From assembly GCF_028657945.1 (NCBI RefSeq), contig NZ_CP059693.1, forward strand, positions 5,146,001 to 5,210,000: a stretch of DNA of 64,000 nucleotides, written 5' to 3'. Origin of the DNA: Thalassomonas haliotis. Lineage in GTDB: Bacteria > Pseudomonadota > Gammaproteobacteria > Enterobacterales > Alteromonadaceae. The stretch's first letter is position 1. Each line of letters opens with the position of its first letter. Both the position numbers and the translations under genes were made by a program. Below the pieces are notes generated by a model. It was not told the origin of the DNA. It ran no database searches and saw nothing but the letters and a program-made list of their open reading frames with translations. Shown here piece by piece: positions 10,541 to 19,163 of the stretch.

Positions 10541-10699
10541 ATACCAAACGAAATAATGAATTAACCACCTTCGACGGTCTAAATATCCGACTTCTTCGTT
10601 GCGCTCAATCGCAATAGCTTGCTATTACTCAATCACGCGCCTTGAACTTGAAGCTTTATCCTCATTGAATTTTGGTCACTTCTTTATTACGTTTGGTAT
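10541..10699. mobile_element. MITE-like palindromic element between dctM and dctP
   Basis: A 159-bp non-coding element starting ATACCAAACG and ending CGTTTGGTAT. The terminal inverted repeats extend imperfectly over about 27 bp (ACGAAATAATGAATTAACC against ACGTAATAAAGAAGTGACC). The interior holds a small hairpin, AATAGC-TT-GCTATT (10613-10626). No open frame. The last base of the dctM stop codon is the first base of the element on the minus strand, so it sits directly against dctM. This pattern fits a miniature inverted-repeat element moved in trans by a transposase elsewhere. No second copy is apparent in the window. Confidence 0.75.
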
Positions 10700-12084
10700 T
10701 ATTTGTACATCAACTCAGGCAACCAGGTGACTAATTCCGGCCAAATCGCCAGGGCGAGCAGCAAAGCCAGCTGCATCGCGATAAAAGGGATCACGCCGCG
10801 GTAAATATCTGCCGTGCGCACCGATTTAGCTGCAACCCCGCGTAGATAAAATAACGCAAAACCAAACGGCGGCGTCAAAAAGGAGGTTTGCAGGTTAATG
10901 GCTATCATAATGCCCAACCAGATAGGATCAAGCCCCATGGCCAATAAAACCGGGGCAACGATGGGCACGACCACAAAAGTGATCTCGATAAAGTCGAGGA
11001 TAAAACCTAATAAAAAGATCACCAGCATCACAATCAGGGTAGCGCCGACAATCCCTCCGGGCATCTGCTGGAAAAAGCCATGTACCAGCTCTTCACCGCC
11101 AAAACCACGAAATACCAGGGAAAACAAACTGGCGCCGATGAGGATCATAAACACCATGGCGGTGATCTTGGTGGTGCTTTGCATTACCGCCCTTAAATTC
11201 TCTAACGTCAGCTTTTTCTGGGACAAGGCCAATAAAGTCGCCCCCATGGCCCCGACACCGGCGGCCTCGGTAGGCGTGGCATAGCCGAGTAAAATGGAAC
11301 CTAATACCGCTACCATCAATAACAGCGGCGGCACTAATGCCGACAGCATCAGTGCCGGAACAGACTGATCCCGGGTGAGTTTTTCTATGTCTTGAGCTTC
11401 CAGGCGCGGCATAATATCGGGCTTGACCACGGCAAGCACCAGGCAATAAAGAATATAAAAGCCTACCAGGATCAGCCCCGGCACGACCGCACCGGCAAAT
11501 AAATCCCCCACGGAAACGGTTTCCGGGCTAAATATGCCCATATCCAACTGGGCTTTTTGGTAGGCGTTGGATAAAACATCACCGAGTAAGACCAGGGCAA
11601 TGGAAGGAGGAATAATCTGGCCAAGGGTGCCGGTAGCACAAATGATCCCGGAAGAAAAAGCCGGGCTATAACCGCGTTTAAGCATAGTCGGCAAAGACAA
11701 AAGCCCCATAGTTACCACTGTTGCACCGACAATACCGGTACTCGCCGCCAGCAAGGCCCCGACCAGAATAACCGAAATCCCCAGACCGCCGTGAAATCGG
11801 CCAAAAAGCAGCGACATGGCATTGAGCAGGTTTTCTGCGATTTTCGAGCGCTCAAGCATGGCCCCCATAAAAACAAACAGCGGCACCGCCAATAGGGTTT
11901 GGTTATTCACTACCCCGTAAAGACGACTGGGCAGAGCGGTTAAAAAGGCAGGATCGAATACCTCCAGGGCCATACCCGCCCCGGCAAATAAAAGTGCGGT
12001 TCCCGCCAGTGAAAGAGCCACCGGATAACCCAGCAGTAATACCAGGCACACCGTCACAAACATCAAAATTGCAGCATATTCCAT
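10699..12084 (-). CDS. dctM: TRAP transporter large permease subunit DctM
   Basis: Large membrane subunit that performs sodium-coupled import of the organic acid delivered by the DctP-type receptor. The 461-residue protein is hydrophobic throughout with about 12 helices and family motifs such as FVFMGAMLERS, GIICATGTLGQIIPPSIALV and LTPPFGFALFYLRG. A long hydrophilic insert lies near residues 225-240. The start ATG is two bases after the dctQ stop. The TAA stop abuts the MITE-like element. Confidence 0.96.
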   Translation of the reverse strand: MEYAAILMFVTVCLVLLLGYPVALSLAGTALLFAGAGMALEVFDPAFLTALPSRLYGVVNNQTLLAVPLFVFMGAMLERSKIAENLLNAMSLLFGRFHGGLGISVILVGALLAASTGIVGATVVTMGLLSLPTMLKRGYSPAFSSGIICATGTLGQIIPPSIALVLLGDVLSNAYQKAQLDMGIFSPETVSVGDLFAGAVVPGLILVGFYILYCLVLAVVKPDIMPRLEAQDIEKLTRDQSVPALMLSALVPPLLLMVAVLGSILLGYATPTEAAGVGAMGATLLALSQKKLTLENLRAVMQSTTKITAMVFMILIGASLFSLVFRGFGGEELVHGFFQQMPGGIVGATLIVMLVIFLLGFILDFIEITFVVVPIVAPVLLAMGLDPIWLGIMIAINLQTSFLTPPFGFALFYLRGVAAKSVRTADIYRGVIPFIAMQLALLLALAIWPELVTWLPELMYK

Positions 12085-12086
12085 GA

Positions 12087-12656
12087 CTAGCTCTCTCCCG
12101 CTTTGCTGTTATCTGCACTATTACCGGCACTATTACCGGCATCATTACCCGGCAACAAAAAAACCAGGTTGCGGATAATTTCTGCCAGCCCTTGCAATAA
12201 CAAGGTTACCGGCAGCAGCAGCAGCAGGGATTTATTGAGGTAAACCAGCGGCAGGCCGCCGGCTTCGGAAGACTTCTCCATGATTTGCCAGGAAATAAGC
12301 ACATAATCCAGGCTGATATAGAAAATAAACACCACCACGGGTACTAGCAGAAAAATCCCCCCCAGCAGGTTGACCAAGGCCTTGGTTTTAGCCGAAAACC
12401 TCTGATAAAAAATATCGACCCGCACATGACCGTCGGCTTTTAAGGTATAGGCGGCGCCGAGCATAAAAACGATGCCGTGAAAATAAAGTACCGACTCCTG
12501 CATGGCGATCCAGCCAAGGTTAAAGCCATAACGCAGCAGGACAATGATAAAAGTCATCAACACCATGACCAAAGTTAACCAGGCAATGATTTTGCCGGTT
12601 AACTCGGTAAAGGTGTCAATGACGGCGACGGCGTTTTTTAACCCGTTAACCAACAT
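12087..12656 (-). CDS. dctQ: TRAP transporter small permease subunit DctQ
   Basis: Four-helix small membrane subunit that pairs with DctM. I chose the ATG at 12656 (MLVNGLKNAVAV...), preceded by GGAAA about eight bases upstream; the frame extends only to a TTG at 12668. Conserved features include GWIAMQESVLYFHGIVFMLGAAY and the HVRVDIFY motif. The C-terminal tail is unusual: a short low-complexity run of asparagine, alanine, glycine and serine encoded by tandem 12-bp units (about 12106-12154). First gene of the TRAP operon. Confidence 0.93.
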   Translation of the reverse strand: MLVNGLKNAVAVIDTFTELTGKIIAWLTLVMVLMTFIIVLLRYGFNLGWIAMQESVLYFHGIVFMLGAAYTLKADGHVRVDIFYQRFSAKTKALVNLLGGIFLLVPVVVFIFYISLDYVLISWQIMEKSSEAGGLPLVYLNKSLLLLLPVTLLLQGLAEIIRNLVFLLPGNDAGNSAGNSADNSKAGES

Positions 12657-13122
12657 AGCTGTTTCCAAAAAATTGTTATTCTTTTTAATGGGGTAAACAA
12701 ATAACAGAATTTAACAACAATTGGAAACCTTACCTTTAAAAACGCTTGAATTTGCTGAGCCCTGGCCGAAACAGCTGTTCATTTTCTGTTCAGGAAAAAC
12801 AAACAGACAAGTCAGGGGGAAACAGGAGGTGGTTTGGGAGTTTGCCAATGACTCTTTCAATAGCTTATCGGGCGCATCGAAATTTCCAGCGCCGGCAACT
12901 GTCGAGTTGTTGGCGCTAAACTTGCCGGGCCTGAGCTTTTAGCAAGGTAAAAAGCAATGCCATAGCGCTTAACGCAAAGAGATTAGAGTTTTAGTGCTTC
13001 CATAAGCCGGCAGGGAGTGGCATCCCGGCAATATGCTTTGCTGAAACTTCATCGTAAGCAAAAACGAAAAAGCGACTTCAGCCGAAGTCGCTTTCACTTG
13101 TCAACGTTACAAGCTGTTGCTG
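12657..13122. other. Intergenic gap upstream of dctQ with a strong hairpin
   Basis: This 466-bp gap should hold the TRAP operon promoter near its left end. A strong hairpin with 13-bp arms and two mismatches lies at 12888-12917 (AGCGCCGGCAACT, loop GTCG, AGTTGTTGGCGCT), with no T-run on either side. The right end holds the bolA terminator. A 73-codon plus-strand frame from a TTG has no protein-like character, so I do not call it. Confidence 0.5.
13064..13094 (-). terminator. Rho-independent terminator of bolA
   Basis: Perfect 11-bp stem AAAGCGACTTC / GAAGTCGCTTT (plus-strand 13069-13079 and 13084-13094) with a 4-nt loop. On the minus strand it is followed by TTCGTTTTTG. It lies about 30 bp past the bolA stop. 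Confidence 0.85.
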
Positions 13123-13449
13123 TTACACCGACTGCTTTTTCCCGCCTCCCAGGCATTTAGGCGATAACGGCGTATTCTCGGCATAGTAGTTTTGCCATTC
13201 TTTTTCGGTATAGGTATGTAAAGCCAGGGCATGGATATGCTCCGCCAACTCGGTGGCCAGCAGAGTATTGATGGCCCGATGGCGGTTGATCAAACGCTCC
13301 CCTTCGAATTTTTCAGAGACGATGATCACTTTAAAATGCGACTCACTGCCCGGGGGCACATTATGCTGATGACTTTCGTTAATCACATCCAAATGCACGG
13401 GAGAGAATGCCGTGAGTAACTTTTCTTCGATTATGGCTTCAATTGTCAT
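13123..13449 (-). CDS. bolA: BolA family transcriptional/iron-sulfur regulator
   Basis: BolA protein, a small KH-like fold that partners with monothiol glutaredoxins and influences morphology and stress responses. The signature [17 protein letters not shown], the [14 protein letters not shown] segment and the conserved [13 protein letters not shown] place it with BolA itself rather than IbaG/YrbA. At 108 residues it is of normal size, with a short C-terminal extension. The ATG has AGGGAA about five bases upstream. It stands alone with its own terminator. Confidence 0.94.
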   Translation of the reverse strand: MTIEAIIEEKLLTAFSPVHLDVINESHQHNVPPGSESHFKVIIVSEKFEGERLINRHRAINTLLATELAEHIHALALHTYTEKEWQNYYAENTPLSPKCLGGGKKQSV

Positions 13450-13587
13450 GTTATTTCCCTGGTGATATTAGCCCGGTAACTGGCCTATCATCATTAACTC
13501 TAGTTTGTTCGTTTGAATATGCCATCAATCTCGATGGCCGATTGAATGAAAAAATCATAAGGTTTTGCTAAACCTGAAAAAATACTT

Positions 13588-14136
13588 TTAGCTTTTTATT
13601 TGCCGAAAAGTCAGGTTAATTCGCGGCAATTTTGCCTTTTTTGTCCGCGGCAAACAATGCTGCCAATAGCGCTGGGTTTGCCCCGCCATAGTCAACAAGC
13701 TGCCTGATTTTAAAGGTAGCGTCAGTTTTTCACCAGAAATTTTATGCTTTAAATTAAAGTTTCTTTCCCCGCCGAATGACAAAGAAGCGATCACCGGGTT
13801 TTCCCCCAGCTCAGGTTCATCATCACTGTGCCAGCCGACGGTATCATTGCCGTCACGGTAAAGGTTGGCCAGCACGGCATTAAAGTGCTGCCCGGTTTTT
13901 GCCTGCACCATTTGTTTTAGCTCAGTCAATACCGGCAACCAGGGCTTGGCCGTCAGCGTCAACTGCGAATAGGTATAATCAAGGCCGTTATCACCATACC
14001 AGGCCTGTAGTCTGGGGATAAGCACAGCTTTGCCATAAAGCACAATACTATCCTGGGACCAGTCCAGTTGCTGCGCCAGCTCATCATATAACAACCGGCT
14101 CCTGGCCATAGGGATAAAGTCAGGGAAATACTGCAA
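13588..14136 (-). CDS. AlkB-type 2-oxoglutarate/Fe(II) dioxygenase, 5' end uncertain
   Basis: Oxidative demethylase of the AlkB superfamily, closest in layout to the ALKBH2/3-like DNA repair group. Iron ligands are visible in WHSDDEPELG (HxD) and YWQHCLPR (distal His), and the 2-oxoglutarate-binding R..N.TFR motif ends the protein (PRINLTFRQ). The listed start is a TTG. The same frame stays open 13 codons upstream (ending ...NITAANAD) without an ATG. A protein-like N-terminus beginning with ATG at 14192 (MPWPFNEKVLL) lies in the next frame, so a one-base deletion near 14152 may have separated start from body. The catalytic part is intact. Confidence 0.85.
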   Translation of the reverse strand: MQYFPDFIPMARSRLLYDELAQQLDWSQDSIVLYGKAVLIPRLQAWYGDNGLDYTYSQLTLTAKPWLPVLTELKQMVQAKTGQHFNAVLANLYRDGNDTVGWHSDDEPELGENPVIASLSFGGERNFNLKHKISGEKLTLPLKSGSLLTMAGQTQRYWQHCLPRTKKAKLPRINLTFRQIKS

Positions 14137-14314
14137 ATCGGCATTGGCGGCGGTGATATTAATAATACTTTCTCGTTAAAGGGCCATGGCATAAAACTGG
14201 CGACATTAGCGGAATTTTGTCACAATAACCACCTATTCGCCATATTTTACGTCTGGACTATACCTGGAAACCCCGGGAAGTCGGGACAGACCCAGATAAA
14301 AAGTTATTAACACC

Positions 14315-15454
14315 ATGCTCAGTCCTTTTATTATCAATGACAGAAACCTCCATCTCGACCGCTACCCCCTGGCACAGGTTAACCGCAGTTTACAGGCCTG
14401 GGATGCCGCCGATGAATACCTGGTAAACCATATTGACCAGCACCAGCTGCTCAACCCCGAATCCAGGGTGTTAATCTTTAACGATTTATTTGGCGCTCTA
14501 ACGGTAAACTTCACCGAAAACCAGCTCTTTACCGTCAACGATTCTTTTTTAAGTATGTGCGGCATCAAGCATAACCTGGAGCAGAACCACCTCAGCGGCG
14601 ATACCCACAAGCAACTGACCAGCTTAGATCCCTTGCCGGATGATATCGATATTATCCTGTACAAGATCCCCAAAAGTAAGTCCCTACTTAGCGAGCAGTT
14701 AGTAAAAATAAAGCAAAAATATAGCGAACAGGTCATTTTTATTGCCGCCGACCGGGCAAAGGAAATTCACACCTCCACGTTAAAGCAATTTGAAAAATAC
14801 CTGGGCACAACCAAAACGTCTTTGGCGGTGAAAAAAGCCCGCTTGGTATTTGCCGAGCTGGACAACCCCACCCGTTATAACTCGCCCTTTCCAACCGTCT
14901 GGCCGCTGGAAAATACCCGTTTCTCCCTGAGCAACCATGCCAATGTTTATGCCAGGGAAAAATTGGACTTGGGCGCCCGTTATTTTGTCCGGCACTTACC
15001 CGAGATCGCCGCCGGCAGCCAAGTGATCGATTTAGGTTGTGGTAACGGCGTTATCGGCTTGACCGTGCTCGCCGCACAAGGGGAAGCCCAAGTACAGTTT
15101 GTCGATGAATCCCATATGGCGATAGCCTCTGCCCGGGAGAATATTGAAAGCAACTTGCCCCGGGCCACGGATAATTGCCTTTTCCATGTTAATGACTGCC
15201 TCACCGGCTTTGAAGAAGACAGCGCAGATGTCATTTTGTGCAACCCACCTTTTCATCAGCAAACCGCCACCACAGATCATATTGCCTGGCAAATGTTCAA
15301 CGACAGTTTCAGAGTCTTAAAAAAAGGCGGGGAATTGCGTATTATCGGTAACAGACAATTAGGTTATCATGTTAAATTACAGCGTATTTTCGGCAACCAT
15401 AAATTGATTGCCACCAATGAGAAATTCGTCACTATTTCAGCGATAAAAAAATGA
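14315..15454 (+). CDS. rlmG: 23S rRNA (guanine-1835-N2)-methyltransferase RlmG
   Basis: Methylates G1835 of 23S rRNA using S-adenosylmethionine (RlmG/YgjO). The N-terminal half is a degenerate methyltransferase-like domain. The C-terminal half carries the SAM site VIDLGCGNGVIG and the catalytic NPPF motif (LCNPPFHQQ), after the typical FSLSNHANVYAREKLDLGARYF segment. The 379-residue length fits. The stop overlaps the start of the lipoprotein gene by four bases (ATGA). Confidence 0.95.
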   Translation: MLSPFIINDRNLHLDRYPLAQVNRSLQAWDAADEYLVNHIDQHQLLNPESRVLIFNDLFGALTVNFTENQLFTVNDSFLSMCGIKHNLEQNHLSGDTHKQLTSLDPLPDDIDIILYKIPKSKSLLSEQLVKIKQKYSEQVIFIAADRAKEIHTSTLKQFEKYLGTTKTSLAVKKARLVFAELDNPTRYNSPFPTVWPLENTRFSLSNHANVYAREKLDLGARYFVRHLPEIAAGSQVIDLGCGNGVIGLTVLAAQGEAQVQFVDESHMAIASARENIESNLPRATDNCLFHVNDCLTGFEEDSADVILCNPPFHQQTATTDHIAWQMFNDSFRVLKKGGELRIIGNRQLGYHVKLQRIFGNHKLIATNEKFVTISAIKK

Positions 15455-16053
15455 AACTAAAAAATCTAACTCCCTTAAAACAAGGCCGGGCGCAGTTCGG
15501 CTCTATGCTGGCCATCTCTGCCCTATTACTGCTCGGCGGTTGCAGTCAGACCCCGAGCCATTTAATCGTCGCACCCGAAATCATGGCAACAAGCTCAGGC
15601 AAATATGCCAATAAACAGGCACATATCCAGGTATTTGATATGCGCACCGGCAACCATATAGTACAAATTTCACGGCCGGAAAAAGCGGCGCAGCTGTTTT
15701 CTTCACAGGCGCCCCTTAAAGACATAGTGGCACAAAGCCTAAATACACAGCTAAGCAAGCAGGGCATGGCCATAAGCACGGTCGCCAGTAATGCCATAGA
15801 AGTATCTATCGACCAGGCCTTAATCAAGGTCGAGCAGCAATTGATGCAATACCAGGTAAAGAGTGAAATCGTGCTGACGGTTAAAATCGACAACGGTATC
15901 GGCACCCTCACCAATACTTTTCGCAACCGGGGCAGCAGCCATGGGCCGTTAAAAGCGGATATTGCGGTATTGGAGCGGGATTTTAACCAGCAATTGGCTT
16001 TGCTCTTGGCCCAGGTCATTGATAATCAAGAGATCCAACAATTTATCAGGTAA
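15451..16053 (+). CDS. YajG-family lipoprotein
   Basis: Predicted outer-membrane-type lipoprotein: signal segment SMLAISALLLLGGC with the cysteine at about residue 31, then a 170-residue domain resembling the YajG family (a short repeat-like strand pattern, Q.L...G). No enzymatic motif is visible. Function in this family is poorly known; in enterobacteria yajG sits next to ampG, and here an ampG homologue lies 1.4 kb downstream. It overlaps rlmG by four bases, and the cyclophilin gene follows after six. Confidence 0.8.
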   Translation: MKLKNLTPLKQGRAQFGSMLAISALLLLGGCSQTPSHLIVAPEIMATSSGKYANKQAHIQVFDMRTGNHIVQISRPEKAAQLFSSQAPLKDIVAQSLNTQLSKQGMAISTVASNAIEVSIDQALIKVEQQLMQYQVKSEIVLTVKIDNGIGTLTNTFRNRGSSHGPLKADIAVLERDFNQQLALLLAQVIDNQEIQQFIR

Positions 16054-16059
16054 AGTGAT

Positions 16060-16656
16060 ATGAAAGCAGTTAACTTAAAATTTCTAGCGTTATTTTTACT
16101 CTGCCTCAGCTTTTTCAGCCAGGCAAAAAATGTCGCCATAGACCCCAACAACATTTATCCCAGGGTCAAAATGGAAACGTCCATGGGAGTGATTATCGTC
16201 GAACTTGACCGGGTGAAAGCGCCGCTCACCGTCGATAACTTTCTCACCTATGTGGTCACGGGCGAATACAACAATACTATCTTCCACCGTATCATGGCCG
16301 ACTTTATCGTCCAGGGCGGCGGTTACGATCCCATGTTTATCGAGAAAAAAGTCAACGGCGATATCGTCAACGAATCCGGCAACGGCCTGAAAAATGAAGC
16401 CGGTACCATAGCTATGGCCAAAGAAAACCGCCCCCATACCGCCAACCGCCAGTTCTTTTTTAATGTTGCCGACAATAAAAGTCTCGATCCCGGAAAACGT
16501 TGGGGTTATGCGGTTTTTGGCAGTATTGTCGAAGGGGAAGAAGTCCTTGAAGCCATGGCCCAGGTAGAAACCGATTATAATTCCGAGATGGCCTGGGCGG
16601 ATGTGCCGATTAAACCCGTGATCCTGAAAAAAGCCACCCTGTTACCGGCACTGTAG
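16060..16656 (+). CDS. Periplasmic cyclophilin-type peptidyl-prolyl isomerase
   Basis: Cis-trans prolyl isomerase of the PpiA/cyclophilin family with a cleavable signal peptide (hydrophobic 8-20, cleavage near SQA-K). The core has VELDRVKAPLTVDNFL, the catalytic FHRIMADFIVQGGG, the NEAGTIAMAKE stretch and NRQFFFNV, as in exported bacterial cyclophilins. Likely assists folding of envelope proteins. The C-terminal segment after GYAVFG is slightly extended. Six bases separate it from the upstream lipoprotein gene, so the two share a transcript with rlmG. Confidence 0.94.
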   Translation: MKAVNLKFLALFLLCLSFFSQAKNVAIDPNNIYPRVKMETSMGVIIVELDRVKAPLTVDNFLTYVVTGEYNNTIFHRIMADFIVQGGGYDPMFIEKKVNGDIVNESGNGLKNEAGTIAMAKENRPHTANRQFFFNVADNKSLDPGKRWGYAVFGSIVEGEEVLEAMAQVETDYNSEMAWADVPIKPVILKKATLLPAL

Positions 16657-16959
16657 GCTTGCTATCAAAGTAACAAAGCAAAAGCAGAAAATAGCAGTTT
16701 TGTCAAAGCATGGTATCAATAAAGCAACCAAACAAAAGAAAAATTTATTGATACCGATCAAACTTATATACTAAAATTTACAATTTGTTGACAAAAAACA
16801 CTAGTATTGCTTTTGACAAGCCCCGCTTTATCGTTAATAACTAATACTGAATCTATATAATAAAAGTTCACACCGGCGCTTATCACCAAACGATGGAAAT
16901 TCTTCCGCATTCGTTTCTAAAAGGAATTAAATAAGCCAATAGCATTTTGGGGATCACGA
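16657..16959. other. Intergenic gap with a perfect 12-bp inverted repeat
   Basis: About 300 bp between the cyclophilin gene and an unknown gene. GGTATCAATAAA (16712-16723) and TTTATTGATACC (16744-16755) form a perfect inverted repeat with a 20-nt spacer, AT-rich and without a T-run. Two TTGACA hexamers occur at 16788-16793 and 16813-16818 with only weak -10 partners. This is probably the promoter region of the downstream gene, and the repeat may be an operator or a terminator-like hairpin. Confidence 0.5.
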
Positions 16960-17289
16960 ATGATAATCGAGCAGTTTATCAATGAAAAAACAACGCAAAT
17001 CAGCGCCTATGTCAAGGCGGTTCTAAATCAGGGCATACATTATACCGAACTGGATAAATTCATTGTCGATGTCATGGATGAATGGACCCTGCTTAATGTC
17101 ACCGAAGAAACCCCGGGCAATGCCCAGGAAAGGGTATTCTGGCATATAGTCCATGAAATCAGCTTGCACGGCGCCCAGTCCCTGAGCCATGACTTATACC
17201 TGAAAAGCGAAATCAATACCTGCCTGGATTTTTTCGCCGGCACCGGCAGCTACCCGATTGACTGCATAGGTTGGCGACCTATTCCCTGA
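16960..17289 (+). CDS. Conserved-looking hypothetical protein, 109 residues
   Basis: I do not recognise a family. The protein is soluble, acidic to neutral and mostly helical in appearance, with two histidines in FWHIVHEISLHG and a distinctive end, CLDFFAGTGSYPIDCIGWRPIP. It has no signal peptide or membrane helix. It starts at ATG (MIIEQFINEK) with no strong ribosome site directly upstream. Codon use matches its neighbours, it has its own upstream gap, and ampG follows 190 bp later, so it looks monocistronic and real. Confidence 0.7.
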   Translation: MIIEQFINEKTTQISAYVKAVLNQGIHYTELDKFIVDVMDEWTLLNVTEETPGNAQERVFWHIVHEISLHGAQSLSHDLYLKSEINTCLDFFAGTGSYPIDCIGWRPIP

Positions 17290-17481
17290 GCCTGCATTTC
17301 AAGTTTTAATCAATAAAGCAGTTATTGCCCCCGCAACTGAAGCCAGCCCTCCAGCGAAAAACATTCACTAACATACTAATTCCCCGACACCGGCACCTTC
17401 CCTGGCTATAAAGACAAGTCTTTGATAACCTAGCCTTCATTATTCATCCTTTCTCCAGACTTTTTCAGGTAACCGCTATTT

Positions 17482-19113
17482 ATGTCTTCACCCCACAGCT
17501 TACGCCAAACCCTGTCCTATTTTAAAGACCGCAGGTTGCTCAGTATCTTTTGCTTTGGTATCGCCAGCGGTTTTCCCTGGGTAATGACAGGCTCGGCCAT
17601 GAGCGGCTGGTTAAAAGATGCCGGTTTAAGCCGTTCCAGCATCGGCTTATTCGGCTTAATTTTTGTTGCCTACAGCATTAACTTTCTCTGGTCGCCGCTG
17701 GTAGACCGCCTCAAAGTGCCCCTGTTAACCCGGTTTATCGGGCAAAGGCGCAGCTGGATCTTGGCCTGCCAACTGCTGATCATGCTGGCCACATTGCAAT
17801 TAAGTCAGCTCGATGTTGTCAACCAACTCAGTCTGATGGCCTTTTTTGGTTTAATCATCGCCATTTGCGGCGCCACCCAGGACATTGCCATAGACGCCTA
17901 CCGTATCGACCTGCTGCAGGATAAAGACAGTAATTACATGGCCGCCGGCTCCGCTATGGCTACCTCGGGCTGGTGGACCGGATTTGCCGGTTTAGGCAGT
18001 ATTCCCTTTATCCTGGTGGATCAGCCTGACTGGCAATGGTCACAGGTATATCTGGTGCTGGCGGTGATTATGGCAGCCCTGATGATCACCGCTATGGTGG
18101 TACGGGAGCCGAAAAGCAACCGCGAGGCGGTACAACAAAAAATTGAAAATAACTACCTGAAAATTCTGCCATCCCAGGGCAGGCAGCCGCTGGCCATCTT
18201 GCTTCTTCTCCCGGCCATTTTCGCCGCCATTATTTATGCCAATATAGGCTACCCCGGCTGGCCACAAGGGATTATCGACAGCGGCTACCGTTTTTGGCTG
18301 ATCAGTGTCTTTATCTTGCTGTTGCTGGTGCTTTTCAGCCAGCAACTGGCCCGGTTAAATAAAGTGATCGGCAACGGGGTTATCGAAAGCCAGCCGGATA
18401 GCAAGCCGATTTCGGCTCCTAACCGTATCCACAGGTTAACCGCCTGGTTGCTGACCACCTTAGTGGCGCCGATCCAGGAGTTTTTCGACCGTAACGGCGC
18501 CCGGTTATCAATTGCAATTCTACTCTTTATCTTTTTATTTAAACTGGGGGAAGCCTACCTGGGGCGCATGTCGATAGTGTTTTACCGGGAAGTGGGTTTT
18601 TCCAACAGCGATATCGCCTATTATTCAAAAATGATCAACTGGTCGGTAACTATTATTTTCTCCCTGATCGGTAGTGTCTTTACCATACGTTACGGTATTT
18701 TAAAGGGCTTGTTTATCGGCGGAACCGCCATGGCCGCCAGTAACTTGTTGTTTTCTGTGATGGCCATTGTCGGCCCGGATAAGGCCCTGTTTGCCTTTAC
18801 CGTGTTTGTCGACGGCTTTACTTCCGCCTGGGGATCTGTGGCTTTTGTCGCCCTGTTGTCTGTATTGTGCAACCAAAGCTTTACCGCCAGCCAATATGCA
18901 CTGATGGCATCATTGGGTACCTTTGGCCGGGTGATGCTCGGCTCTTATTCCGGTATTATTGTCGACTGGCTCGACGGCAACTGGGCTTTGTTTTTTGTAC
19001 TCACCGCTTTTATGGTCATTCCCAGTTTGCTGTTTTTATATTCCATCCGCAAACCGCTGACGTTATTAATAGAAAAAAATCAGGCAGAAAACGACGCCAA
19101 GTCGACAAGATAA
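17482..19113 (+). CDS. ampG: AmpG-like muropeptide permease (MFS)
   Basis: Inner-membrane permease of the major facilitator superfamily, AmpG branch, which imports anhydromuropeptides for peptidoglycan recycling and can influence beta-lactamase induction. Family features: the N-terminal FGIASGFPWVMTGSAMSGWLKDAGLSRSSIGLF, the Asp-rich TQDIAIDAYRIDLL helix, and FYREVGFSNSDIAYYSK in the second half. At 543 residues it is longer than the E. coli protein, with an extended central region between the two six-helix halves. Convergent with the GGDEF/EAL gene across a shared hairpin. Confidence 0.9.
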   Translation: MSSPHSLRQTLSYFKDRRLLSIFCFGIASGFPWVMTGSAMSGWLKDAGLSRSSIGLFGLIFVAYSINFLWSPLVDRLKVPLLTRFIGQRRSWILACQLLIMLATLQLSQLDVVNQLSLMAFFGLIIAICGATQDIAIDAYRIDLLQDKDSNYMAAGSAMATSGWWTGFAGLGSIPFILVDQPDWQWSQVYLVLAVIMAALMITAMVVREPKSNREAVQQKIENNYLKILPSQGRQPLAILLLLPAIFAAIIYANIGYPGWPQGIIDSGYRFWLISVFILLLLVLFSQQLARLNKVIGNGVIESQPDSKPISAPNRIHRLTAWLLTTLVAPIQEFFDRNGARLSIAILLFIFLFKLGEAYLGRMSIVFYREVGFSNSDIAYYSKMINWSVTIIFSLIGSVFTIRYGILKGLFIGGTAMAASNLLFSVMAIVGPDKALFAFTVFVDGFTSAWGSVAFVALLSVLCNQSFTASQYALMASLGTFGRVMLGSYSGIIVDWLDGNWALFFVLTAFMVIPSLLFLYSIRKPLTLLIEKNQAENDAKSTR

Positions 19114-19122
19114 AACAGACCG

Positions 19123-19151
19123 CCTTTGCCGGGAAACTTCCCCGGCAAAGG
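19123..19151. terminator. Hairpin between convergent ampG and GGDEF/EAL genes
   Basis: Perfect 11-bp stem CCTTTGCCGGG / CCCGGCAAAGG (19123-19133 and 19141-19151) in the 50-bp space between two convergent genes. The flanking T-runs are short (GTTTT on the minus side), so it is probably a weak bidirectional terminator. Confidence 0.6.
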
Positions 19152-19163
19152 AAAAGTCCGGCT

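Noticed and set aside
12721-12942. 73-codon plus-strand frame in the dctQ-bolA gap
   Set aside because: TTG start, no ribosome site, no recognisable domain; the frame covers a strong hairpin.
14780-15292. Minus-strand frames opposite rlmG
   Set aside because: Shadows of a gene with intact SAM and NPPF motifs.
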